A stretch of 64,000 nucleotides of DNA from Paulownia fortunei (taxonomy: Eukaryota; Streptophyta; Magnoliopsida; Lamiales; Paulowniaceae). A program made the translations under genes and the position numbers. The stretch lies in the NCBI GenBank assembly GCA_019321725.1, contig JAGSPU010001671.1, positions 620,001-684,000 of the forward strand, in the 5' to 3' direction. This document shows positions 50,101 to 61,400 of this stretch, piece after piece. Numbering within the stretch: position 1 is the stretch's first letter; each line of letters starts with the position of its first letter. Below the pieces are notes generated by a model. That model saw only the letters and a program-made list of their open reading frames with translations, made no database searches and was not told the origin of the DNA.

Positions 50101-51881
50101 CAGATCGGTAAGGGATGCATGTACAGAACTGCATTTTTACAATACAATCAGGGTACATGGTACATCAAAATTATGTTCTCATGAGTAACTTGTCTTAGCA
50201 GATACCAAAGTGTGGCTTGCTTTTTGTCCGAAATATTTAATCATGAAAAGAAAGTTTTTTGGTAAATCCATAGACAGATGAACTTGTACTTGAAAACCAT
50301 ATGGCTATGATTCTCTAGCTAAACGCCTCATTTCTTCTTTATCTTTTTTGATCTGGTTGACACTTTAACAAACTCTAAGAAACAGGATAGTGGAAATCAC
50401 TTAATTCGAGGACATAAAATAATGCCAATCCACATATGATGTGTGAATTAGCTCAAAAGCACACCTTACTATAGCGCATACCAAGAGAATGATTATAATA
50501 GAGCTCCCCTTTTGAACGATCCAATGCCTTCACATACTCTTCCAGAGGGAAGCTCCCATGCGCCCATTCAGCATCTTCAGACACTTCCTCCGTGAAAATG
50601 GCTACTAGAGGACTAAACGGTAAAGCAGGGGTGCTCTTAACCATTTGTGGTTGGCCATTCTTGTTCTGATCATTTAAATACTTCCACCCTTGGGAAGTTA
50701 AAAACTTTGGGCAAAATACCACAAACCCAGAGTTTCCACTGCTCTCACCAGATGCCCGCAAATTTGATGCCCGTATACTTTTGTTCCAAGTGGCAACGGG
50801 AACTCGACCTCGATTAAATAAAATGTCAAGATCATTCATAAGATAGAGTTGATGGATGGGAAAAGGGGAGAAGGGTCTCTCAAGTACAAGGCTACAAGAA
50901 CCCGTTTTCTCTTTTGTAAGACTCCTGCATACAATTGTAGCAAATAAAGTAAATAGTTATCTAGGATGAATTATTATCGGAAAACAAAATTTCTCCACAG
51001 CAGCAGACATTTCTACATATAAAAATAGTGTTATTAACATGTCTAACATCATCTTCGCAATTTCTTTAGCTAAAAATGTGCATTCATACACTGTATCACC
51101 GAAGTCCCTGATCTCAATAAGCCTCCCACCAGATGATTCACCTGCCTTCTTCAAAGTATCGCCAACCATAATTATTCTCGATTTCTCAGCATTACCCTAC
51201 ATTATCAATTGTTCAAATTAATTAAATGATACATCACCAATTACACAATAAATAATCACCCAAATTAACCACCAACTTAACAATATCACAATCCTTTAAA
51301 CAACAATATTATACTCCATTGGTCCACGATGAAAGTAGAAAGTCAAACTATCTAACTTTTACTACCTTATTATATTCACACATTCTTTATCAATTTAAAA
51401 TACATCTTAAATAATTTAACTAAGTAGTTCATTATCACGCTTATAAGTCAAGTTCACACAGCATCAAAGAACATTATGCACTACCAATTAGAATAAAATA
51501 TTTCAAAATACTTCAAAGCGAGAACATAAATAGAAATTTTGAAAAAAAAAAAAATACCCCTTTTTGAAGCGCATGCACGAAAACTTTGCCGTCAAGCGAG
51601 AGAGCGAAACGGATGCCGAGTGGTTTATCCAGCGTCACCATGTACTCATTCAAATTCATCTTGAATTCGGTGGAGGACATCGCAAAAACCCTAGAACTCC
51701 TTCCATTTGACCGCTGCTTCTTCTCTCTCGCTTCCCCATCGTACAAATTCAAACCTCTGCCCCAAAATGAGGAGTGGATTGCAACATTGCTATTCTGCAG
51801 CTTATTCTCAATCGAAGAGAAGCTGGCGGTAAATGTTGACTGGTCGAAGCCTCTGCAATTCGACAACTGCAGAGAACACAT
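47131..51881 (-). CDS. LSF1: LSF1, plastid phosphoglucan phosphatase-like starch protein
   Basis: This gene is needed for normal starch breakdown at night. The Arabidopsis protein binds beta-amylases on starch and is reported to act more as a scaffold than as a phosphatase. Ten exons join in phase: 51881-51558, 51196-51090, 50924-50465, 49731-49660, 49188-49067, 48847-48632, 48434-48329, 48180-48068, 47614-47470 and 47250-47131. They give 594 aa, about the Arabidopsis length. A transit peptide (to about 65) precedes a PDZ-like domain (YMVTLDKPLGIRFALS to about residue 170). The dual-specificity phosphatase domain carries YVTCTTGFDRSPACV, with Cys394 and Arg400 of the CX5R loop both present. 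A CBM48 starch-binding domain follows (VTFVWNGHE, DVYLVGDFTGNWKEPI, GKYYYKYVTNGDWRHS). The C-terminus is ARCVAFGVCPIRLAPK. No frame breaks are present. Confidence 0.96.
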
Positions 51882-52133
51882 TTGGAGGCTGCTGAAAAGG
51901 AGTGAATTTTGATCCAGAAATTTGAGTAATTCACACCAAAAAAATGAACTATAGCAGTTTCTTGACAAGTAAAAATATGTATAATGGAAGTGTATGTATA
52001 TATTTGTATAATTGAGCAGTGGGATTGGAGCTTTTTCTTGGGAAAAATGAGAAAGAATTGGAGGAGGGTGGTGGAGTTGAGTGGTGAGTGATGGGATAAA
52101 TGAGGAAGAGGCGCCACAGAGCGGGGGAAAGTC

Positions 52134-52209
52134 CACGTGACAACCCAACAGATCGATCTTTTCTTCCCACGTGGATTTTGTTTACTTTATTTGGATTTAT
52201 TGCCACGTC
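52134..52209. promoter_or_regulatory. Cluster of three ACGT elements upstream of LSF1
   Basis: CACGTG occurs at 52134-52139 and 52168-52173, and CACGTC (in GCCACGTCA) at 52204-52209, spaced 34-36 bp. They lie about 250-330 bp before the LSF1 start codon. G-boxes are recognised by bZIP, bHLH and PIF factors in light and clock control. Use here is inferred. Confidence 0.45.
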
Positions 52210-55200
52210 ACTACCAAAAAGATCTTTCTACACAAACTTCTTACAATTTATAAAATTCAAAAATAAATAAATTCCCTATTTATTTAGGTAAACTAATCTC
52301 CAATAGTTTTTATAGTATGTTGTTTAGTCTTAAAAATGAACTCCTAGGATCATATTTAGAGAGCCAAAATAATGTAGAGCTTTTTTTAGTTAGATTATTT
52401 CTATACTTTAATAAAAAAAAATTGATTTACTCACACTATGTTAGATTTCAATTATTAATTTGGTCGAATCTGAAAATTTAATTTAATCATTCTTTCAATC
52501 CAATGACTTATTTGTTTTTAAGTTTAGTGGAATTCATTACCTAATACTTATTTTTAATTAATTTTTTCAGATGTTAATATCCAAATAATGATCACGTTAA
52601 TTAATTTAAAGTGAGTATACACAACAACAAATCTAGGTGCTTGATTAAGTAATGAGAAATTGATTAAAATTAGCTCTTTTGGGACATGGTTTTCACAGAA
52701 GTTAAATATAATTCAGCAAGAAAAGAAAAACTAAAATCTCAACATGCATATTGGAAAGTGGAAAACTATGAAAGGCTATGGTATTCCAAAAATCATCTCT
52801 GCAATTTATGACCAAATATAATACACAAAAAAAATGATAATCCAAACGAGGAATTGTTCACTGAATCACCACCGCAACTAGAGTTTCTTTTTTGGGCCGA
52901 AAGCCCAATCCAAATGTGCAACTGTATTGGGCTATAGCCCATAAAATATTGGAAAGTGCTTTTACTTGTTAGCAATGGCAGCAATTATCCCCACAATAGT
53001 AAATGCAAGATGTTTGGTTCAGACTTAAATAAATTATCCCCAATATGCTATAGAACGATTTTTGAAACGTAAAATAAATCATTAACAAATAGCTTCAACT
53101 CCTTTTCCTTTTTTGTCGAAAAAAATGAAATTTTATTTTATTTTTTTAACAAAATTTTGTGAGAGTAATTAAAGGCTATATACAAAATATATAAAAAGAA
53201 AACAATTGACATAAACAAATGAACCTTGTGCTCGAGAAATGAAGAGTGCAAACTAAATTTTATCAGTGCTTTACTAAATTTGTTTTCAAGTGTCCCTTTT
53301 GTTTTATAAGGTGTTGTATATTTGAGAGTTTGAAATGAGCCTTGGAATTGAAATTGCTGAAAATATATTAATATTTCATAAAATAATACAAAATTAAATC
53401 GAACTTTTGTTGATGTGCTGTAAATTATAGTTACACAGATTAAATTGTGAAACTTGAACCTTCACAAGGGTATCTAATAGCAATCTTTATATCAAAGTGT
53501 TGTTGTAGTTCCTTATTGATTTTGTGTTCTTTTTTTGGGCCATTCTCATGATGGGAATCCCAATGGAGAGAGCATGCATTGTAAAGAAATGTGCTGGGTG
53601 ATTTCCATGTCGGCCGACATGCAGTAATAAACCAGACAAGGAAATACCCAGCAACTTCCTTAAAATCTTGAAATTGGGCGACCATCAAAAGCAATATATG
53701 AGCACTAAGCCACTAATTTTGTTTAATTATAATGTCGAGTCAACTATGAATCCACTTGAGAATAAAGTTACACATCCACGTTTTCAACGTTTCTTGCTTT
53801 GTAGACTTCAAAAAGGGGTTCCACCTCTTCACCCATTACAAATCCTAATCAATACTCCAATTTCCGTATTTGAAGGCACAGATAGACAGTCAGTGGTTAA
53901 ACATGATTTTCGGAAACTTCAAATCCTATAAAATGAATGCAGGAATTTATATTCCCAACTTCGATTAGTGCTTACTTCAGGGCAAGATCTCTCCAACCTT
54001 ATGTTTTCAATTAACTAATTGATATTTTGACATCATGAGAAGTTAAGCTTTTGGGATGAGTATAATTAATTTAGGAGCCAGGAGCCAGATTGTTTTTCTT
54101 TTTTTTTAGTAAGGGTAATGGGTAATTTTTTTTAATTTTAGAAGGATAAAATTTTAAACTTGTTGAGATTTAGGTTATTTTTTAAAAAAAATATTTAATT
54201 TTGTAAATTACAAATATTTTATTGAGATTTGTTTGTATTTTACAAATTGTACCTAATAAATAGATATTTATAAAATAAAATATAAATTTCAAAAGGATAT
54301 GTGTAATACATGAAGATGATATTATAATTTAAAAAGATAATTAATTTTTTTATAATTAACCTAACCTCGGAAGCGGTTTTTTTTGTAATTTATTCTAAAT
54401 TTAAATTTGCATTGAAATACATAGGCATTGTATATAGTTGTATCATTGTATGTAAGCTGTGTGATCACATCGTTGTATGCCTAAAATATATCTATCTATA
54501 TATATTCACATATTTGTAAAAACATCCAAGAGGTTCCTTCATATAATGCATTAGACAAGAAACGCATAATGCGTCACATAATTCATATGAGAAGTACCAA
54601 GGTCCAACTTTTGAATACTAACAGCTATTTTTTTTTCTTTTGCCCCCACCCACCCCACCCCCACCATGGCCTACATCTTGCCAAGGAATCCTGTTTTATA
54701 ATAAAAAATTCCTACCTGTTCTAAAAGGACCAGCACCATTATGTATCAGGTAGTTAGCATTTATATTTTTTTAGCTCTAATTCAAAACATCAATAAATGA
54801 GCAGTCCTTTCAAGCATCACTAATGGTGCCTTGCAATAATTAAAAACTAGATTTGTGTATATCCCCAAACTCAAATGGTAGTAAATATACTTGCATCAAC
54901 CTCACTTCAAATTATTTATTTTGATTTTATATTGTATTTTGTATTTCAATAATATTTACACATCACACACACACACACATATATATATATATGATAAGTG
55001 TATATTTATAAAATTATTTTATACAAATAACATATTATATTAAACATAAAATACAAGACATAATTAAAATAGAACATCAAACAGTCAAGAGGACTAGAAA
55101 TAAATGAATTCCTGTTGCAATATATTCCACAAGAGGTGAAGCATCAACATCAATCACACAAATAATTTTCCCAAGGAAAGAAGTTCATCTAAACAATGGT

Positions 55201-55989
55201 TGATGTTCTTTACCACAAATCCCAACCATCAATTCGTCGGCCCCATCTTTTATATTGAGGGATTACAAGTGCACAACCTTGGTCACCTTGGTCACAGACT
55301 TGTTACCAATTTTTTGGTATGCTGTTTGCATTTTAATGGCATTCATAAGCTGTACTCTCACCCTCTCACCAAATTAAAACACAAACGCGCACAAATATTA
55401 ATGACCCCAGGGCCCACATAATTGTTGTAAGTTGCTTTTAAAGCTTGATATGCAATTTATCAACACTAATAAATATGATAAACAGCAAAGAAATGACCTC
55501 TTAAGTCTTAATTGTTGCCGCTTCATCATGGCACATGATTTTGCATTATAAATAAGAATATTTATAATTAAAATATTATTATTATTATTATTATCATCAT
55601 CATTGTTATGTCATTAAAAACCATTAATGATTTTAACAACTACAATATTAAAAATTTGAAATTCACAACAATAAATATAAAAATAATTGAAATGTCAAAA
55701 TAGATGCTTAATACTTTGAAATCCAAAACAATTCCAAATTATTAAGAGAAGTAGAATGATTTATTTATATTTCAAATTTAAAATTCTTAACTTTAAATTT
55801 TGTTAATACTGACTTAATACGAACACAAGGTAGAAGCTACGGTAATTTTTTGCAAATATAAGCACTAAAATAGATGCATATACAATTGATATTAAAAAGA
55901 AAAATCACATAAATAAAATAAAAAATAAACACAACACGCACTGGGTACCAACTTATGAACGGAGTAGTATAACCCAAACATCCAGACTT
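52210..55989. other. Intergenic DNA between LSF1 and the DUF1645 gene
   Basis: About 3.8 kb of AT-rich DNA without a recognised gene. An open frame at 53694-53440 (minus) has mixed composition but no family match. An (AC)n(AT)n microsatellite lies at about 54964-54992 and an (ATT)n tract at about 55577-55600. Confidence 0.5.
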
Positions 55990-56766
55990 CTAGAAGTGTG
56001 CGAAACTTTTACCCAAGCCGTTGACATTAACGAAAAACCCTACGAGGTCTTGCCTGTAGGGTAGATACGATTTCTTCTTATCCATTTCCTTCATCGCTCT
56101 GTTCCGTACATATAGAGCTTCGTGCGCCGAAGGCGCTCCCGGTGCACCGCCGTAGACGCCCTTTCCCTTCGCTTTTTTCGAAACTTCAATTGACGATTTC
56201 TCTTCCCGGTTTTTCGGAGTCAAAAAGACGAAACTGTCCTTCCCCTCACTATTGCTCCGCCGCAGCAAATCACGAAACTTCCACCGCTTCGACACAGATC
56301 CGGTGGACTTGCTCTTCTTACATCGGCTCGGAGACGGCTGATCAGCTGCTTTCGGCCGCCAAACGCAGTACGTACCAGCAGGAATATTCTCCAAATCATC
56401 AGCTTCGGATGACGAACACGACGGAGGATTATCACCCTCATGATCCTCGCGATTTTCAATAAAAAGTTGGCTCAACGGAACCATAATACTCGATTCCAAT
56501 CGCTTGTTTTCACAGCTTCCGCCGAATTTGTCGTCGTTATTTAGCAAAAGATCACGGTTGAATACTGGGAAAATGGGCCCGATTTGGCCGTCGTAGACGA
56601 ATTCGTCGGCTAAAACCTCCTTATCCTCGCGTACCAAAGCGAACTCAAAATCTTCGTCGTCGTTTGAGTTCTCCGCGGCCACTTTTACGGCGATTTCCTC
56701 TAATCTATCGGAGGAATAGCTGTTAAAGCTAGGGCACGTGTATCCATCTTCTTGGCCGTTTTCCAT
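55990..56766 (-). CDS. DUF1645 family protein
   Basis: This is an intronless gene for a plant-specific protein of unknown biochemical function. Some family members affect drought response or grain size. I chose the ATG at 56766 ([20 protein letters not shown]), giving 258 aa. An in-frame ATG six codons upstream (56784) is equally open, and only the second fits the usual family start. The N-terminal half is acidic ([16 protein letters not shown], then [16 protein letters not shown]). The family signature follows in order: [41 protein letters not shown], and the C-terminal [20 protein letters not shown] with [19 protein letters not shown]. The basic RRSNS region could be a nuclear signal. The frame is intact. 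As I recall, the Arabidopsis counterpart At3g27880 also lies next to an ALA gene, as here. Confidence 0.92.
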   Translation of the reverse strand: MENGQEDGYTCPSFNSYSSDRLEEIAVKVAAENSNDDEDFEFALVREDKEVLADEFVYDGQIGPIFPVFNRDLLLNNDDKFGGSCENKRLESSIMVPLSQLFIENREDHEGDNPPSCSSSEADDLENIPAGTYCVWRPKAADQPSPSRCKKSKSTGSVSKRWKFRDLLRRSNSEGKDSFVFLTPKNREEKSSIEVSKKAKGKGVYGGAPGAPSAHEALYVRNRAMKEMDKKKSYLPYRQDLVGFFVNVNGLGKSFAHF

Positions 56767-56886
56767 TGAGTATATCTCAATCACCTTGTGTCCTGTGTGT
56801 ATAAAGCGTATATATGAGCTTGTATGTATATGCTGAGAGAGAAAATCAGAGGAATTAAGGAGAGAGGTGAGGAGGGAAACGAGGGA

Positions 56887-56910
56887 ACCGCTCGAGCGGT
56901 ATCTTATATA
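56887..56910 (-). promoter_or_regulatory. TATA box plus 14-bp perfect palindrome, DUF1645 promoter
   Basis: On the minus strand TATATAAG (56910-56903) is followed after 2 bases by ACCGCTCGAGCGGT (56900-56887), an exact palindrome containing CTCGAG. The predicted transcription start would fall just after it, near 56878, giving a leader of about 110 nt. The palindrome thus occupies the core promoter and could bind a dimeric factor, or it may be chance. Confidence 0.5.
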
Positions 56911-58680
56911 CGCGCGGGCTTTGGACTTCTAGAGGAAATTGGCAGGAATCCCAAAATAATAAAATAACATTAAATTATTAGTGGGGAGTTCTTTTAGTTG
57001 GAACTTTCCTATGGTAAAACATCTCTTAACATATATTTTATTTATCTTATTCAATTAAATTAGAGAGACTGACAAGTTAAAGAAAAATATTATTTTGTAC
57101 CAACTATTCTTTCAATGATTCTTACTTTCTCTTAGCTGTTAAAAATTTAATTTGTTTGGCTGAGTTTAATTACTTACCCATTCAAGTGCATTTAATATAA
57201 TTAAAAACTAAACAAAAATAAATAAAACAAATGTATAAGTGACGTCAATTTAATACTGAAATAAATATAAAGGCGACAAATTGCATCATTCAATTACACA
57301 ACGCAACCTTATAAATCTGATTGATAAGGAGTCCCGGACTATAAAAATTCTTAATGCATCTTTTATCATTAATGATATGACAGAAATTCATTAAGGTAAC
57401 CCAATTTATTCATGAATTTCATTATATTCCAGACATAACTAATAGTTTCATATAACACATTGTTAAATTTAGATACATTACTCTTAACATAATATTTTTT
57501 TTTATTTTCACTTAAAAATAAATAACGGTATATTTGGTGTCAGGTGCTTTAAGAGAAATAGTGTAGAAAATGCATTTTGAGAATAAGATTTGAAAATGTA
57601 TGCGGAGCGAAAATGTGTTAGAATAAATTATTAATAAACAATAATGTGATGAATTTATATAAAAAATGCATTTGGATAAAGTATTAGTGAACAAATATTT
57701 TTAATTGTTAATGATATCATATTATATTTTATATTATTTTCTATTATTATTATATTAAGATAATAAATATATATTTTTATATTAAAATAATGATCAAAAG
57801 ACATATATATATACACACACATATACATATATTGTTTATTCTTGTTATGATTGAGATATATATAAGTATATATATATTGAATTGAATTGAAGTAAAAACT
57901 GAAAGATATATAAAGATAAGAGAATGGTTTGAAAAATAAAAATTCATTTTAAAAATTGTTCTGATTGAATAAAAATATAATTTCTTCAATATATACTTAC
58001 CAAATGTTTCAAGTAATAATTTTTTTTTTTATGAAAATAAAACAAAACAGACTAAAATATTCTCAAATTAGCTTGAATAATATGCAATTAAAGAAACCTA
58101 AGACTTAACTACTAATGTCAAAATAGCAAATTCGTTATCATATCTACTTCGTGCGTGATAGTAACAATCTGAGAAAAGAAAAAAAAAAGAAAAAAAATCT
58201 AAAATAAAGAAGAAGAAAAGTGAAAGAGGACGAGCGTGGGAGATATAAAGGTTGACGGCGCATTTGACGTTCGTTGATCAGGCGGCGTACAGTGGCTAGG
58301 TACAGGCGTACTAGGGACTGGGTCACACGACTGAGGCGGTCAGTTTACACGTGGGCTTCTAGAACAATTTTTTAATATGTTAAGCCCCGAATTTACGCCA
58401 CTTGTATAATCTCTTACCAATGAGCTCAGCTTAATTAACGTATTGTATAGTGAAAGCCACCAACTAACGACGTTACTTTATGATTATTATACTAATGATG
58501 TACTCGTATCTAGAAATGATAAATGGCCCAGTTTGAGATTTAAATCGAATTTATCTAAACTTGAACTTGAATATATATGAATAATGACATTATTGATATC
58601 TAAGAATTGAGTGAAAATAGAATGTATTTTATTTAATATAATTTATAGTTATGAATACTTATTATCAAATGAATCACTAT
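56911..58680. other. AT-rich intergenic DNA with one GC-richer patch
   Basis: No gene is recognised. At about 58215-58370 a GC-richer patch has TATAAAGG followed by two TTGAC cores and a mixed-composition stretch. It could be a small promoter or the edge of an unrecognised transcript. The rest is AT-rich. Confidence 0.4.
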
Positions 58681-58724
58681 ACCTAAAAGTACGAGTGCAG
58701 CTATTCTCTAACTCCTCCATGAAT

Positions 58725-59543
58725 TTAGTCATTTTCAATCAATTATGAATAAATTTATATTTATTTTTGATAAAACTATCATTTTAAACTAAACAAAAAT
58801 ATTTGACAAAATTTAGAATGGACAACGAGTCGGGTCGGGTTAACAAAAAATCTGACCCTTCAAGATTTTTGTGGATTCAAACCCAAACTTGCCACAAACC
58901 CGAGAGTCATGTATTTGGCCGAATATATTTGATTTATAATTTTAAAAATATTAAAATATATTTTTAAAAAATAATATCAACATAATTTTATAAATATGAG
59001 AAAATAATATTATCAACAAATAACTAATTATTTAACTTATATATACATGTTTTAATTTTTTTAAAAAAAATAAAAAGTTCAAATATACTTGTTATTTTTA
59101 TATATTTAAGTATTTATTAATTTTATGTTATTATTTTAATTTATAAGAGTATTATATTTATATTTTTTAATATGTATTTAAGAACATATATTTTTTCATA
59201 TATATATAAATATACATCACTAAATACATACATAATAAACATAAAAATATATGTAATATTTTAAGGGATTGGGTTTGGGACGGGATCAGGTCTTAAAACT
59301 AAAATTTGATATCCGCCTCGAGATTCATTTGTGGTTTCAAAATTTGCCCCAAACGAGGCGAGTTTGGAGCGGGCCCAATTTTTTCGAATCAATTGTATCT
59401 CTAATAAAATTAAATCGACCAAAAAAAATTGCATCGTCTTCTTCAACTCTTTATCTCAATCTAATTCAATAATAAAAAAATATAAAATAATTTTATGTGT
59501 TTTTTTTTAAATAGAAAAAAATATTAATATCAATTTGAGATTT

Positions 59544-59585
<42 letters not shown>

Positions 59586-61066
59586 ATAAACTTACTATGT
59601 ACAATATATCAAATAATAATTTGATGCTAAAAATTTTCTACTGAAGGGTAATTCAGTTATCATAAATATTTTTATTATATTTTTATTATTCATTTATAAT
59701 TACGAATCATGAGATTAGAATAGGAACGACGATTTAATTCCTTCTCTATTCATTGTACATATCAACCTTGAAAAATGATATACTCGTATCATTGTTTTAC
59801 AATCATCATTTCATTCCATTTATATCTAATTACATTCCTGCATATTAATCGTCACCTTAGTAGTATAATTTAGTTTTAAAAATACTCATTCTTAAATAAC
59901 TTATTATTTTTAAAAGCATAGGTTTATTCATTCCCTCCATCCCCATGGATTTAGTCATTTTCAATCAATCAACAAAGAACTTATATATATCTTTAAATTA
60001 TCCTCCTAAATTAAATAAAAATATTTGATAAAATTTAGGAATGACGACGGGTCGAGTTGAGTCGAGTTTGTCAAAATCCAACTCCTTAAGATTTTTGTGG
60101 ACTCGAACTCAAACTCGCTCCAAACCCAAGAGTTAGTAGGTTGGACTCATTAGACCAGATTTATAATTTTAAAAATATTAAAAGATATATTTTTTTAAAT
60201 ATTCCCATAACTTTTTGAAAACGAGAAAAAAAAATTCAACAAATAATTAATTATTTAACTTATATATACATGTATTAATTTTTAAAAATTAAAAATTTCA
60301 AAAATACTTATTACTTTTATATATTTAACTATTTATTATTTTTATATTACTATTTAAATTATAAGAGTATTATATTTATAATTTTTATGAGTATATATAA
60401 GATATATATATATATATTATTGTATATATACATCAAATAAATACATATAATAAAGAAAAAATATATACAACACTTTAATGGATCGGATCGGGTCTTAAAA
60501 TAAAAAACTGTGGCACGCCTCGAGATTCATGGTTTCAAAATCTTCCAGGCGGGTCCAGGGCGGTCCGAGTTTTATTCAAACCTATTTTATCCCTAAAATA
60601 TTAAACTAATACAAAAAAATATTTTATTTTTCATCGTCTTTTTCAATTCTTTATATCAATCCATTCAATAATAAAAAAATATAAAGTAATTTTATGTGTT
60701 ATTTTTTTAATAAAAAAATATTTATAAGATTTTGTCTACATTTGTATTTAAATATATTTATACATATATTAGCACCGATTAAAATCATAACAAACTCATA
60801 TATGTACAACATATCAAATAATAATTTTATCCTAATTTTTTCTAATACAAGGTAATTTAATCATCAAAAATAATTTTATTAAATTCTTACTATTCGTTTC
60901 TAATTATCAATTATGGGATAGGAATCAAGCAATGAATGACGATTCCATTCCTTCTTTATTCTTTGTATATACCAAGTGTGAAAATGATATACTCATATTA
61001 TTATTATTATTTTAATAATCATTTCATTTCCATCTAATTCCATTATTGCATATCAATCGCCCCTAA
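58725..61066. repeat. Tandem duplication of a 1.2-kb unit
   Basis: Copy one (about 58725-59862) and copy two (about 59950-61066) share ordered landmarks at an offset of about 1.21-1.23 kb. These are AATCAAT near the start, AGATTTTTGTGGA (58863 and 60089), a CCTCGAGATTCAT segment, ATAAAATAATTTTATGTGTT-like sequence, and AATGATATACTC (about 59776 and 60983). A weaker third segment continues to about 61400. Each copy carries GGGTCGGG-type motifs in opposed orientation, suggesting arms of a decayed inverted-repeat element. No coding sequence remains. Confidence 0.75.
59544..59584. repeat. (TC)n(TA)n microsatellite
   Basis: About a dozen TC units run directly into a TA repeat. The repeat is present only in copy one of the 1.2-kb tandem duplication, so it expanded after the duplication or was lost from copy two. 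Confidence 0.85.
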
Positions 61067-61400
61067 AAATTTTAAGCATTCAAACCTAGATCACTCACAT
61101 ACCCATACTCAGTGTAGATTAGTTAGACCATATTTATAATTTAAAAAATATTAAAAATTATATTATTTAAAAATACTATTAAAATTTTGTAAAAATTATT
61201 TTTCTAAATATATATAAATATATAATAATTTTTGAAAGGAATAAAAAAATTAAATGAGTCGAGACTAGTCGGATCGAGTTTGATTTGAAAATAAAAAAAT
61301 TAAGATCCGCCACAAACCAATTTATATTATAAAACTCATTCAAACAGACAAATTTACATAATGTCCGAATTTTAACCCACCCTTTGGCATCCCTAATTAT

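Noticed and set aside
51586..52148. Open frames on both strands around the LSF1 first exon
   Set aside because: They are extensions or antisense shadows of LSF1 exon 1. The real start at 51881 is fixed by the family N-terminus and the reading phase.
56142..56462. Open frames overlapping the DUF1645 gene
   Set aside because: These are other-frame shadows of a clearly conserved coding sequence.
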